A stretch of 20,290 nucleotides of DNA from JAQVEM01 sp034660395 (GTDB lineage Bacteria; Actinomycetota; Humimicrobiia; Humimicrobiales; Humimicrobiaceae). How positions within the stretch are numbered: the stretch's first letter is position 1; each line of letters begins with the position of its first letter. This document shows, one piece after another, positions 8,858 to 17,717 of this stretch. The translations under genes were made by a program, and so were the position numbers. The notes beneath the pieces were generated by a model. That model saw only the letters and a list, made by a program, of their open reading frames with translations. It was not told where the DNA came from and did no database searches. The stretch spans positions 1-20,290 of the forward strand of contig JAYEJA010000031.1 of the NCBI GenBank assembly GCA_034660395.1. The letters run 5' to 3'.

Positions 8858-10046
8858 TGGTTCCCCTTTTTTTGCTTAAAATTTCATAAGGGTAACCCCA
8901 CAACTTTATAAAACTTTCCGAATGTTTTTGTTCAAACTTATCTGCTTTATCATAAGTCGCAAGGTTAATATCATACAAAGAAAATTTTGATTTCCTCCCA
9001 ACAACACTAAAATTTTTATACCCTAATTTAATCTTAACCGTTCCAGTTATAAATTTCTGGCTCTCTTCCATAAAAGATTGTACACATTCTCTTAAAGGTG
9101 TATGCCAGTACCCGTAATATACAAGTTCCGCCAGTTTCTCCTCAAGGAGGTATTTGTAATGAACAAGCTCCCTGTCAAGTATCATAGACTCCAGCTGCCT
9201 GTGCGCTTCAATTATTACCTCGGCTGCCGGAGATTCATAAATCTCCCTTGACTTTATACCTACAAGCCTGTTTTCAATCATATCGACTCTTCCAATTCCA
9301 TATGAGCCGGCTATCCTATTAACTTTATTTATAATATCAAAAGCAGGAATATTCTTACCGTTTAGAGATATGGGAATTCCTTTTAAAAATCCTATTTCCA
9401 TATATTCCGACCCTTTTTTATCACTGGTAACCTCCGTCCATTGATATATATTTTCAGGCGGTTCCCTCCATGGATCTTCAAGTACGCCGCATTCTATACT
9501 CCTTCCCCATAAATTCTCATCAATACTATATGGAGTTTTTTTAGTCACGGGTATCTTGATATTGCTGTCCGCTGCATACTTTATTGCTTCCTCCCTTGAC
9601 AATGCCCACTCCCTCAAAGGCGCTATTATTTTCAGGTCCGGTGCAAGACTCCTTATGCCGACATCAAAACGAACCTGGTCATTTCCCTTAGCGGTGCAGC
9701 CGTGGGCTACAGCTTTTGCTCCCTGGTTTTTTGCAATATCAACCAGTTTTTCAACTATTAACGGCCTTGCCAGAGCAGTAGCCAGAGGGTATTTCTTTTC
9801 GTACTTTAAATTTGCCTTTATTGAAGGAAAAATATATTTATCTATAAATTCCTCCTTCGCATCTATAATTACAGATTTGCATGCTCCAATATCAAGCGCC
9901 CTCTGATAGGCTTTCTTTAAATCGCCCGGTTGCCCGCAGTCTATCAGCGCTGCCACTACATCCATATTATATTTTTCTTTTATCCATTTTACGGAGATAG
10001 AAGTATCAAGACCTCCTGAATATGCCAGAACTACTTTATCATTCAT
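8847..10046 (-). CDS. argG: argininosuccinate synthase
   Basis: ArgG joins citrulline and aspartate with ATP to give argininosuccinate. The 399 residues match the usual length of about 400. The N-terminal AYSGGLDTS at 8-16 is the PP-loop of the N-type ATP pyrophosphatases. The ATARPLI-like and HGCTAKGNDQ segments that follow are typical of the citrulline and ATP site. An AAAGGA ribosome site lies about six bases before the ATG. The gene sits 52 bases after argR and overlaps argH at its end. Confidence 0.98.
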   Translation of the reverse strand: MNDKVVLAYSGGLDTSISVKWIKEKYNMDVVAALIDCGQPGDLKKAYQRALDIGACKSVIIDAKEEFIDKYIFPSIKANLKYEKKYPLATALARPLIVEKLVDIAKNQGAKAVAHGCTAKGNDQVRFDVGIRSLAPDLKIIAPLREWALSREEAIKYAADSNIKIPVTKKTPYSIDENLWGRSIECGVLEDPWREPPENIYQWTEVTSDKKGSEYMEIGFLKGIPISLNGKNIPAFDIINKVNRIAGSYGIGRVDMIENRLVGIKSREIYESPAAEVIIEAHRQLESMILDRELVHYKYLLEEKLAELVYYGYWHTPLRECVQSFMEESQKFITGTVKIKLGYKNFSVVGRKSKFSLYDINLATYDKADKFEQKHSESFIKLWGYPYEILSKKRGTNEE

Positions 10047-10098
10047 CTTTTTCCTTTCTTTTAATTAGCAAAATTCAAGTTTTAAGCACGTTTTTTAT

Positions 10099-10557
10099 CT
10101 AGAATTGTTCCTGCATTAAATTAAGTACCTTTTCCGCATCGGCTGAACTATTGATAACGCAGATTACAGTATCATCACCTGCTACAGTCCCTAAAATTTC
10201 TATAAAATTCATACCATCTATTACTGCAGCCGTACCCTGAGCTTCACCGGCAAAAGTCTTCACTACGATTATGTTATTAGCTCTTTTTACGGATATGACA
10301 CTTTCATTAAATTTTGATTTGAATTTTCCGGGATCTATGAACTTGCCTTCATATGAACCCTTATCAATGGTGTAATACTCCTCACCCAGATAATTCCTGA
10401 CTTTTGCAACCCTTAAATAATTCAAATCTCTTGAAATCGTCGATTGTGTTATATTATACCCCTTTTTTATAAGTTCATTTAATAAATCCCCCTGCGAAGA
10501 GATTTTTTTTGAACTTATTATTTCTTTTATTAGTTTAAGTCTTTTAGACCTTTTCAT
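10099..10557 (-). CDS. argR: arginine repressor
   Basis: ArgR is the arginine-dependent DNA-binding regulator of arginine genes. Its 152 residues show the two expected domains. The N-terminal winged helix (about 1-70) has the recognition-helix segment ITQSTISRDL. The C-terminal hexamerisation and arginine-binding domain (about 80-152) has GTVAGDDT at 123-130; the paired aspartates bind arginine in the family. It lies inside the arg operon between argF and argG, as in Actinobacteria, so it probably controls its own synthesis. The inverted repeat over the promoter before argC is its most likely target. The ribosome site is poor, which may keep the level low. Confidence 0.96.
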   Translation of the reverse strand: MKRSKRLKLIKEIISSKKISSQGDLLNELIKKGYNITQSTISRDLNYLRVAKVRNYLGEEYYTIDKGSYEGKFIDPGKFKSKFNESVISVKRANNIIVVKTFAGEAQGTAAVIDGMNFIEILGTVAGDDTVICVINSSADAEKVLNLMQEQF

Positions 10558-10592
10558 TTTTTGCTCTGTCTTTAAACTTTATTATAAATGCT

Positions 10593-11501
10593 TTAAATTT
10601 CGTATAAATAAGCCATTAGTCCCTTCTGCGCATGCAGACGGTTTTCTGCCTGCTCAAACACGATTGAATTTTTTCCGTACAATACTTCCGATGATATCTC
10701 CTGTCCGACATGAGCCGGCAGACAATGCATTACTTTTACATCCTTCTTTGAATATTTTAATAGACCGGAATTAACCTGATACTTTTTTAGTCCATCAAGT
10801 TTACTCTCACTGGTTTCCTGCCCCATGCTAAGCCATACATCCGTATATACTACATCTGCATCTTTTACTGCTTCAACTGGATTGTGAATTATATTAATAC
10901 TGCTTCCACTATTTTGTTTTTCTGCATAATTCATTATATCCTCCGGAGGAGTATAATTTTCAGGACATGCTATATTTATATCAATACCGATTTTAGAAAA
11001 ACCTATAATAAGGCTGTTTGTCACATTATTACTATCTCCTATATATGCAAATTTCAGACCCTTATTTAACAACCCCATTCCTTTAAGGGTCAGCATATCA
11101 GCCAGTACCTGGCATGGATGGTAATCGTCGGTAAGCCCGTTTATAACCGGAATATCCCCAAATTTTGCAAAAATTTCAAGAGTCTCCTGCCTGAGTGTCC
11201 TTATAACTACCCCGTCTACATACAAGGAAAATATTTTTGCCGTATCCTCATATGATTCTCCGCGACCGAGCTGGAGAGTTTTTGAATCAATAACCAGGGA
11301 GTTCCCTCCAAGCTGGTTTATGCCAACTTCAAATGACAGCCTTGTCCTTGTAGAACGCTTATCAAAAAGAAGTGCTATACTCTTCCCTTTCAGGATACTG
11401 CTGTACTTATTTTCTGCTTTTTTTATTTTTTCTGAAATATTGAGTATATACTCAATTTCATCCTTTGAATAATCCTTTAAAGTCAAAAAATCTTTCTTCA
11501 T
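10593..11501 (-). CDS. argF: ornithine carbamoyltransferase
   Basis: ArgF makes citrulline from ornithine and carbamoyl phosphate. The 302 residues contain the carbamoyl-phosphate loop STRTR at 50-54, HPCQ at 128-131, the ornithine-binding SMG loop at 225-227 and the HCLP motif at 259-262. These separate it from aspartate carbamoyltransferase. Its ATG is one base after the argD stop, with an AAAGGAG ribosome site in the end of argD. It could in principle be a catabolic enzyme, but its place in a complete biosynthetic cluster argues for the anabolic role. No carAB genes for carbamoyl phosphate are present in the window. Confidence 0.97.
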   Translation of the reverse strand: MKKDFLTLKDYSKDEIEYILNISEKIKKAENKYSSILKGKSIALLFDKRSTRTRLSFEVGINQLGGNSLVIDSKTLQLGRGESYEDTAKIFSLYVDGVVIRTLRQETLEIFAKFGDIPVINGLTDDYHPCQVLADMLTLKGMGLLNKGLKFAYIGDSNNVTNSLIIGFSKIGIDINIACPENYTPPEDIMNYAEKQNSGSSINIIHNPVEAVKDADVVYTDVWLSMGQETSESKLDGLKKYQVNSGLLKYSKKDVKVMHCLPAHVGQEISSEVLYGKNSIVFEQAENRLHAQKGLMAYLYEI

Positions 11502-11502
11502 T

Positions 11503-12708
11503 TTAAAACTCCTTTATTTTTCCATCCAGCCACCTTATAAGTACATTTAGATTCTTTTTCGTTATTATCAGCGGCGGCAGAAACCTTAAAGTATTATCTG
11601 AAACTTTATTTATTACCAGTTTATCTTTAAGCGCAGCAAGTGTTATTTTCCCGGCAATCGGCTCGTTAAATTCCATTCCAATCATAAGCCCCAGTCCCCT
11701 TACCTCTTTTATTACTGAGTACTTATCCTTTAATTTCTTTAAATTACTAGTAAAGTAACTTCCCAATCCGACTGCCTTTTCCGCCAGCCCATTATCAAGA
11801 ATATAATTAACCACTGCCAGGCCTGCTGCACATGATGCAGCATTCCCTCCAAATGTTGAACCATGTGCCCCGGGACCAAAACTTTTTGTTATTTTATCCG
11901 TAGAGACTATTGCTCCTATCGGCATACCTCCTCCCAGGCTTTTTGCAACCACTAGAATATCTGGGTAAATACCATAATTCTGGTATGCAAACATTTTCCC
12001 CGTCCTGCCGAAACCGGTCTGTATTTCATCTAAAATAAGAAGTATATTTTTTTCACTGCATATATTCCTCAATTCTTCCAGAAATCCCCTTTCCGCAGAG
12101 TAAATGCCTCCTTCACCCTGTACCGGTTCCAGCATTATTGCACATGTATTATCATTTATTAATTTTGTTACCGAGTCTATATCATTAAGTTCCGCATATT
12201 TAAAACCCTGGAGCAGAGGCTCATACAATTTCTGCTTCTTCATCTGCGCAGTGGCAGCAAGCGCTCCCAGCGTCCTGCCGTGAAAAGACCTCCTGAAAGT
12301 AATTATTTCATATCTATCCTGGTTATAATTATCAGTAGAATATTTCCTTGCCAGCTTTATGGCTCCTTCAATCGATTCCGTACCGCTGTTTGCAAAAAAC
12401 ACTTTTTCTCCAAATCCGGTAACTTCACATAATTTTTTAGCAAGCATGACCTGCGGCGCATTATAATATATATTTGAAGATTGTATTATTTTTTTTACCT
12501 GATTTATTAACACCCCAACAACAAATTTATTGGAATGTCCTACATTCAGGCAGCCGTATCCCGCTATATAGTCAATATATTTATTCCCTTCTACATCCCA
12601 CAGGTACTGCATTTTAGCTTTTTCGAACACTACGGGAGACCTCTTGTACGTAGGCATTAAATATTTACTTCCGATATTAAATATTTCCTCATCCTTAAAT
12701 AAAGTCAT
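11503..12708 (-). CDS. argD: acetylornithine aminotransferase
   Basis: This PLP enzyme converts N-acetylglutamate semialdehyde to N-acetylornithine using glutamate. Of its 401 residues, NSGTES near 107-112 binds the cofactor phosphate, Asp227 in LDEIQTG contacts the pyridine ring, and Lys256 in VVAKSLGGG forms the Schiff base. It belongs to class-III aminotransferases, which share these motifs with succinylornithine, GABA and ornithine aminotransferases; the operon position makes ArgD the sound choice. A GAGGAG ribosome site lies before the ATG, in the 18-base gap after argB. Confidence 0.96.
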   Translation of the reverse strand: MTLFKDEEIFNIGSKYLMPTYKRSPVVFEKAKMQYLWDVEGNKYIDYIAGYGCLNVGHSNKFVVGVLINQVKKIIQSSNIYYNAPQVMLAKKLCEVTGFGEKVFFANSGTESIEGAIKLARKYSTDNYNQDRYEIITFRRSFHGRTLGALAATAQMKKQKLYEPLLQGFKYAELNDIDSVTKLINDNTCAIMLEPVQGEGGIYSAERGFLEELRNICSEKNILLILDEIQTGFGRTGKMFAYQNYGIYPDILVVAKSLGGGMPIGAIVSTDKITKSFGPGAHGSTFGGNAASCAAGLAVVNYILDNGLAEKAVGLGSYFTSNLKKLKDKYSVIKEVRGLGLMIGMEFNEPIAGKITLAALKDKLVINKVSDNTLRFLPPLIITKKNLNVLIRWLDGKIKEF

Positions 12709-12726
12709 TTCAACTCCTCTTCATTC

Positions 12727-13647
12727 CTAACCGGTTATCATTGTACCGATGCCCTTATCGGTAAATATTTCCAGAAGTATAGAATGTTTCTTAACTCCAT
12801 TAAGTATATGGGTCTTTTCTGCACCATTCTCAAGCGCATTTATACATGCTTTTACTTTTGGAATCATACCTGAGCTTATTTTTTTAGTATTTATCAATTT
12901 ATTGCATTCATCTATATTTAACCTTGATATTAAATTCTTTTCCTTTTCATTATCCTTCATAATCCCATCTACATCCGTTAGAAGTATCATCTTTTTTGCA
13001 CTGAGTGAAACTGCAATTTCGGCAGCGCATGTATCTGCATTAATATTGTAAACATTGCCTTCATCATCAGAACCAAGCGTAGCAATAACTGGCATATAAT
13101 CATCATCCAGGATATTTACCAGAAATTTGGAATTTATGCTCTCTATTTTTCCAACAAAACCCAGGTCTATATCCCTGCCGTCTTTTTTATAAATCTTTTT
13201 GCTGCATTTTATAAAACCTGCATCATTGCCGGAAACCCCTATAGCAATTTCATCATGCTTGTTTAAAAAAGATACTATTTTTGTATTTATATCTCCTATG
13301 AGAACCATTTTTGCAATTTCTATAGAATCCTTATCTGTTATTCTTAAACCATCAACAAATTCAGGTTTTATTCCCCTTTCTTCCGATAACACGCTAATCT
13401 GTTTACCTCCTCCATGCACCAGCACTACTTTAATTCCTACATACTTCATAAGAATCAAATCATTAATAACACTTTGGAGAACAGCATCGCTTTCCATCGT
13501 GCTGCCGCCTATTTTAACCACCACCACTTTATTAAAATACTCTTTTATATAGGGAAGAGATTCAAGAAGCACTTCTACTTTTCCCGTATAGTTTATGTTT
13601 TCATCTCCCTTATCTGTATTTTTTTCGTTTTCCTTATCAAATTCCAT
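12727..13647 (-). CDS. argB: acetylglutamate kinase
   Basis: ArgB phosphorylates N-acetylglutamate, the controlling step of the pathway. The 306 residues show KIGGS at 45-49, HGGGK at 78-82, the nucleotide-site DVDGI at 225-229 and GMIPK at 260-264. There is an N-terminal extension of about 40 residues before the core, the first 20 strongly charged, and the end reads EIFTDKGIGTMI. Both an N-terminal helix and this C-terminal signature are features of the hexameric, arginine-inhibited kinases, so feedback inhibition by arginine is likely. This fits the use of ArgJ, which makes the kinase the committed step. A GAAGG ribosome site precedes the ATG. Confidence 0.97.
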   Translation of the reverse strand: MEFDKENEKNTDKGDENINYTGKVEVLLESLPYIKEYFNKVVVVKIGGSTMESDAVLQSVINDLILMKYVGIKVVLVHGGGKQISVLSEERGIKPEFVDGLRITDKDSIEIAKMVLIGDINTKIVSFLNKHDEIAIGVSGNDAGFIKCSKKIYKKDGRDIDLGFVGKIESINSKFLVNILDDDYMPVIATLGSDDEGNVYNINADTCAAEIAVSLSAKKMILLTDVDGIMKDNEKEKNLISRLNIDECNKLINTKKISSGMIPKVKACINALENGAEKTHILNGVKKHSILLEIFTDKGIGTMITG

Positions 13648-13703
13648 ATCTTTTACCTTCTTTTAATATGACTTAAAAAATTCTTATTTCTTTTAGCTAT
13701 GTC

Positions 13704-14954
13704 TTATACAGAGCTCTTATACAGAGCATTTATTTTTATATAATCAAGAGAAAGATCCGTAGTTAAAACTTCAAATTCTCCATCCCCCTGATTCATATCA
13801 ACAGTAAATCCAATTTTTCTTTTTTTCATAAGTTTTTTAGTTTTAACCTTATCAAAATCTGCACCTACTCCACCTGCCACGATCAAAATATCATTTAAGT
13901 ATATGTCCACTTTAGCCGGGTCAAAATCACACTCCGCGGAGCCAAGTGCCGCATTTATTCTTCCCCAGTTAATATCCTGGCCAAACATTGCTGTTTTAAA
14001 AAGGTTCGAATCTGCCACTTTTAGCGCCAGCTTTTTCGCAGTTAACTTATCTTTTGCCCCTGTAACCTTTATTTTTACGAATTTGGTTGCACCTTCCCCA
14101 TCCATAATTATTTTCTCTGCCAGGTCCTTCATTACAAAAGAAAAGGCATTTTTAAATGCTTTATAGTATTCACTATCTTCGTTCTCAATACAAATACCGC
14201 TTTTTGAATTAGTCATCACCAGCACCATATCATTTGTGCTCTGGCAGCCATCAATAGTTATACTGTTAAAGCTTGAATCCGCTTCCTCATGGAGGATTTT
14301 ATCAAGCAGATTTTTTGAAATTCCGGCACTGGTAGTTATAAAAACAAGCAGTGTTGCCATCCCCGGTTTTACCATTCCCGAACCTTTTGCAATGCCTCCT
14401 ATAACGATTTCCCTTCCACTTCCGGCTTTAATACTTACCGCTACTTCCTTTGTTTTTGAATCTGTTGTTATTATTGCTTCGGCTGCATCATGCCCTCCCC
14501 GGGGATTTAACATTTCGTAACACTTCTTTATTCCCTTTTCAATCTTATCCATAGGAAGCTGTTTCCCGATTATTCCCGTTGAAGAAACAGCAATTTCTTC
14601 ACTGCTTACCTTTAAATATTCAGAAGCAATATCAACTGTATTTTTTGCATTCACATAACCCTGTTTTCCCGTACAGGAATTTGCAATTCCGCTGTTTACG
14701 ACAACTGCCTTTAAAGTGCAATCATTTTTTATTTTTTCCATGGTTACAATAACCGGTGCCGCAAGGAAATTATTAGTGGTGAAAATACCGCTGCATGTCC
14801 CGCCCTCCGGAGCATAGATAATGCCGATATCCGGTTTTTTTGATTTTTTGATACCGCAGTGGAATCCGGAAGCATAAAAACCAGGAACAGTGGTTATTGT
14901 TCCATTTTTTACTATATTAAAATCTTTTTTATCTTTCTTATTTTTTAAAGCCAT
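13704..14954 (-). CDS. argJ: glutamate N-acetyltransferase (ornithine acetyltransferase) ArgJ
   Basis: ArgJ moves the acetyl group from N-acetylornithine to glutamate, giving ornithine and regenerating N-acetylglutamate; some members also use acetyl-CoA. The 416-residue precursor cuts itself before a threonine that becomes the nucleophile. Here the site is GMA/TLL with Thr201, preceded by KGSG at 190-193. The residue before MAT is Gly where Asn is usual (NMAT), a mild deviation. The segment NWGRI at 329-333 and the C-terminal SLDYIKINA are typical. With argJ and no argA or argE in the cluster, the organism uses the cyclic acetyl pathway. Whether this copy is bifunctional cannot be read from the sequence. 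A GAAGGGG ribosome site is present. Confidence 0.96.
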   Translation of the reverse strand: MALKNKKDKKDFNIVKNGTITTVPGFYASGFHCGIKKSKKPDIGIIYAPEGGTCSGIFTTNNFLAAPVIVTMEKIKNDCTLKAVVVNSGIANSCTGKQGYVNAKNTVDIASEYLKVSSEEIAVSSTGIIGKQLPMDKIEKGIKKCYEMLNPRGGHDAAEAIITTDSKTKEVAVSIKAGSGREIVIGGIAKGSGMVKPGMATLLVFITTSAGISKNLLDKILHEEADSSFNSITIDGCQSTNDMVLVMTNSKSGICIENEDSEYYKAFKNAFSFVMKDLAEKIIMDGEGATKFVKIKVTGAKDKLTAKKLALKVADSNLFKTAMFGQDINWGRINAALGSAECDFDPAKVDIYLNDILIVAGGVGADFDKVKTKKLMKKRKIGFTVDMNQGDGEFEVLTTDLSLDYIKINALYKSSV

Positions 14955-14979
14955 AATATTTAAAATACCCCTTCATCAA

Positions 14980-16047
14980 TTAAGAAAATAATCCATTAAA
15001 ATTCAGTCCTTCTGCTTCATCAAAGCCCATCATCAAGTTCATATTCTGCACAGCCTGTCCTGCAGCTCCTTTTATAAGATTATCAATAACACTGAAAATC
15101 TTAAGAGTGCCTGTCCTGCCGTCGAAACTGCAGCTTACAAGACACATATTCGTTCCTATGACATCTTTAAGCTGCGGTATATCGTTACCCACGAATTTAA
15201 CAAAGGGAAGTTCGCTGCAAAAGTCATCAAATAAGCCGTATACCTCACCTCCTATATCGCTTTCTTTAGAATCTTTTTCCAAACTGCAGTATACAGATGT
15301 AAAAATACCCCTGTTTACAGGTAAAATATGCGGTGTAAAACTAACCTTAAATTTTTTTCCGGACATATTTTCCATTTCCTGCTCTATTTCCCCGGTATGC
15401 CTGTGCCCCTCCGGGGAATAAGCATAAAAATTATTTTCAATATTCGTAAAAAGGTACTTATCCGAAAGCTTCCTGCCTGCACCCGTAACCCCTGATTTGG
15501 AATCTATATATATATCCTTAATATCAATACCCCCTTTTATAACCGGTGCGATACTTAATAAAACCGATGTCGGGTAACATCCGGGATTTGATACGTATCT
15601 GCTTTTTTTTATATCCTCCTTATTTACTTCAGGAAGACCATAAACAAATTCGGAAAGTTTATTCTTCATTAAATGCTTAACTCCATACCAGTACCTGTAA
15701 TCATCGGGATTTTTAAGCCTGAAATCAGATCCTACATCTATAACCTTAAAATCATAACTTCCCTTGATATTTTTCAGGTATTCCATGGACTTATGCGGGG
15801 GTAAACAGAGAAATAATATATCAATCTCCCTGTAATTCTCCTCCAACGGTTTTTCAATAAAAGCAATACTCGTCTCCCCACCGGCATCCTTATACGACGG
15901 AAATACTTTGGTTACATCCATATTCTTATATTTTCTTGATGTAGCAAAGCTTAACTCCGTGTTTTTATGCCTGCTTAATATTTTAATCATCTCAAGCCCG
16001 GTAAATCCCGAGCCGCCTATAATTCCCGCTTTAATCACTTTCTTCAT
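14980..16047 (-). CDS. argC: N-acetyl-gamma-glutamyl-phosphate reductase
   Basis: ArgC reduces N-acetylglutamyl phosphate to the semialdehyde with NADPH. I start it at the ATG at 16045-16047, giving 355 residues beginning MKKVIKAGIIGGSGFTG, because GGAGG lies five bases before it. The ATG 12 bases further upstream (16057-16059) overlaps that ribosome site and would add only MEVC. The Rossmann nucleotide loop GGSGFTG is at the N-terminus. The catalytic cysteine is in SNPGCYPTS (Cys157), and the conserved histidine is in FTPHILPVNRGI. It is the first arg gene, directly downstream of a promoter with an overlapping inverted repeat. Confidence 0.97.
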   Translation of the reverse strand: MKKVIKAGIIGGSGFTGLEMIKILSRHKNTELSFATSRKYKNMDVTKVFPSYKDAGGETSIAFIEKPLEENYREIDILFLCLPPHKSMEYLKNIKGSYDFKVIDVGSDFRLKNPDDYRYWYGVKHLMKNKLSEFVYGLPEVNKEDIKKSRYVSNPGCYPTSVLLSIAPVIKGGIDIKDIYIDSKSGVTGAGRKLSDKYLFTNIENNFYAYSPEGHRHTGEIEQEMENMSGKKFKVSFTPHILPVNRGIFTSVYCSLEKDSKESDIGGEVYGLFDDFCSELPFVKFVGNDIPQLKDVIGTNMCLVSCSFDGRTGTLKIFSVIDNLIKGAAGQAVQNMNLMMGFDEAEGLNFNGLFS

Positions 16048-16065
16048 GCATACCTCCATAATTAT

Positions 16066-16102
16066 TTTGCATATTATACATAAATATTAGAAAATATGCA
16101 AA
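16066..16102 (-). promoter_or_regulatory. arg operon promoter with overlapping inverted-repeat operator
   Basis: On the minus strand a TTGCAT box (16096-16101) and a perfect TATAAT (16073-16078) are separated by 17 bases, about 25 bases before the argC start. The inverted repeat TTTGCATATT / AATATGCAAA, with perfect 10-base arms at 16066-16075 and 16093-16102 and a 17-base spacer, covers both boxes. A regulator bound here would block RNA polymerase. ArgR, encoded in the same operon, is the obvious candidate, although the match to the classical ARG box is partial. This places the operon start at argC rather than at the upstream genes. Confidence 0.65.
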
Positions 16103-16108
16103 TTATTT

Positions 16109-17638
16109 CTATTCTGATTTTCTTTTTATTGTGGAAGTTTTTTTAAGATATATAGATACAAGATAAGCTATGGTTACCAGAGATATGATAGAAAAGTAAA
16201 TAAACATAATCATATTTCCAAATTTTGAGTAAAAAGTTTTTTTATCATTAAGGTATATGCTTTCATAGATAACTTTTTTCTCTGAAAGGTCAGAAATGAC
16301 CATAATCTCCCCTGCAGGCGATATTACTGCAGATATCCCCACATTAGCGCAGTGAACCGCATAACACCCATTTTCTATAGCTCTTACCTTTGAAAATATG
16401 ATATGGTGCCACGGCGCCATACTGTTATCAAGACTCGAACTATCAGATACGATAATCAACGCTTCGGCGCCGTTTTTTCTCATATTCCCGGCAATTGAAG
16501 GGATAGTTGACTCATAACAGATATTAATACCCAGCTTACCCTTTCCATCATATTCGACAGCATTATATTCACTACCCGTAATAAGGTCTACTTCAGAAAA
16601 ATCCAGGAATTTCAAAAAACCGAGAAACTTCCTGTAAGGAATATACTGGCTGAAAGGTACAGGATTTATTTCATCATATCTTCCTGCAATCTCCAGATCA
16701 GGATTATATAAAAAAGCCGAGTTGTAATATCCTTCACTATCTTCATCCTGTACGTACTGACCTATAAGAAAATAGACTTTTTCTTCTTCTGCGAATTTTT
16801 TCATCCAGTTTTTAAAATCTTTATTTTCATCTATAGTCCCCCATATCATACTTTCCGGAAATATAACCAGGTCAGTACCTTCTTTAAAATAGCTTCCGCC
16901 GCCATATTCATCAGGAATTATTTCAAGTCCTCCTTCTTTGTATTTATCTCCAAGTTTTATATCGGGAAGAACTGCTGCCACATTAATTTCATTGTTATTT
17001 TTATTTTTTATAACCCGGTTAAGGTTATTATTTACACTGATAATTCCATAGCCGGAAAACATTACCAGTATGGATATACTTATAATTAGAAATTTAAAAT
17101 TAACTTTCCTTTTCTCAGCAAATAATTTAATTGTTTCAAATATAGCCACATTAAAAAGCAGGATTATGAAGCTTACTCCATATATACCGGTAAATCTTGT
17201 AATCTGCATCAGTGGAAGGAAACTATGCTGGCTGTACCCAAGAATACCGATGGTAAAGGCGAGACGTGTCTGCGACCTTAAGAACTCAATCAGTATCCAG
17301 GCGGCAGGTATTAGAAACATCCTTATATACGGCTGGCGTATCCTGGTGTAAATAAAATATACTTTTATTCCAAAAATCACGAAACCGATACTTAGAATCG
17401 GCGTAAGCAGCAGCCAGGTATATCTAACCGGCAGAACATTCATCCAGTATGTTACACCCGCAAAAAAAGCTATCCCGCATATGACGCCTGCTATAACTGC
17501 CTGTTTAAGATTGGATTTATATACAACAAATAAGAAAGGCAGCAATGCAAACCAGGCAAAAAATCCCAGCTCTTTGAAACTGAGGAACAAAAATAACGCT
17601 GAAAGAAGCGTTAATATTAATCTCTGATAATTCCTCAT
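16109..17638 (-). CDS. lnt: Lnt-like apolipoprotein N-acyltransferase with altered active site
   Basis: The family N-acylates the lipid-modified cysteine of lipoproteins at the outer face of the inner membrane. The 509 residues show the right architecture: several hydrophobic membrane segments in about 1-200, a nitrilase (CN-hydrolase) domain from about 217 to 455, and a last membrane segment near 474-497. Of the Glu-Lys-Cys triad, Glu262 (FPES) and Cys374 (CYES) are present. Where E. coli Lnt has Lys335 in its VPFGE-type segment, this protein reads YDEINPVPFSQ, that is Glu323 for Lys. Gln331 replaces the conserved Glu343, and the W237-type position before the domain appears to be Tyr. It may be inactive, act on another substrate, or use a nearby residue. 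It ends about 60 bases upstream of argC. Confidence 0.85.
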   Translation of the reverse strand: MRNYQRLILTLLSALFLFLSFKELGFFAWFALLPFLFVVYKSNLKQAVIAGVICGIAFFAGVTYWMNVLPVRYTWLLLTPILSIGFVIFGIKVYFIYTRIRQPYIRMFLIPAAWILIEFLRSQTRLAFTIGILGYSQHSFLPLMQITRFTGIYGVSFIILLFNVAIFETIKLFAEKRKVNFKFLIISISILVMFSGYGIISVNNNLNRVIKNKNNNEINVAAVLPDIKLGDKYKEGGLEIIPDEYGGGSYFKEGTDLVIFPESMIWGTIDENKDFKNWMKKFAEEEKVYFLIGQYVQDEDSEGYYNSAFLYNPDLEIAGRYDEINPVPFSQYIPYRKFLGFLKFLDFSEVDLITGSEYNAVEYDGKGKLGINICYESTIPSIAGNMRKNGAEALIIVSDSSSLDNSMAPWHHIIFSKVRAIENGCYAVHCANVGISAVISPAGEIMVISDLSEKKVIYESIYLNDKKTFYSKFGNMIMFIYFSIISLVTIAYLVSIYLKKTSTIKRKSE

Positions 17639-17669
17639 AAAAATAATCGGTAATATTTTAATATCAAGA

Positions 17670-17698
17670 ATTATACAGGGTTAATACTATTTAATGAA
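17670..17698 (-). promoter_or_regulatory. possible promoter of the lnt-like gene
   Basis: In the 79-base gap after the flavoprotein gene, the minus strand reads TTCATT (17693-17698), 17 bases, then a perfect TATAAT (17670-17675). A start near 17663 would leave a leader of about 25 bases. The -35 box is weak. Confidence 0.35.
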
Positions 17699-17717
17699 TG
17701 CTATCATCTCTTTATTT

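Noticed and set aside
14980..16059. Reading argC as part of one transcript with lnt and the flavoprotein
   Set aside because: A good promoter lies between lnt and argC. Read-through is possible, but the arg operon has its own start.
11503..16059. Long frames on the plus strand opposite argB, argJ and argC
   Set aside because: They mirror the conserved arg genes on the other strand, have no ribosome sites and resemble no known protein.
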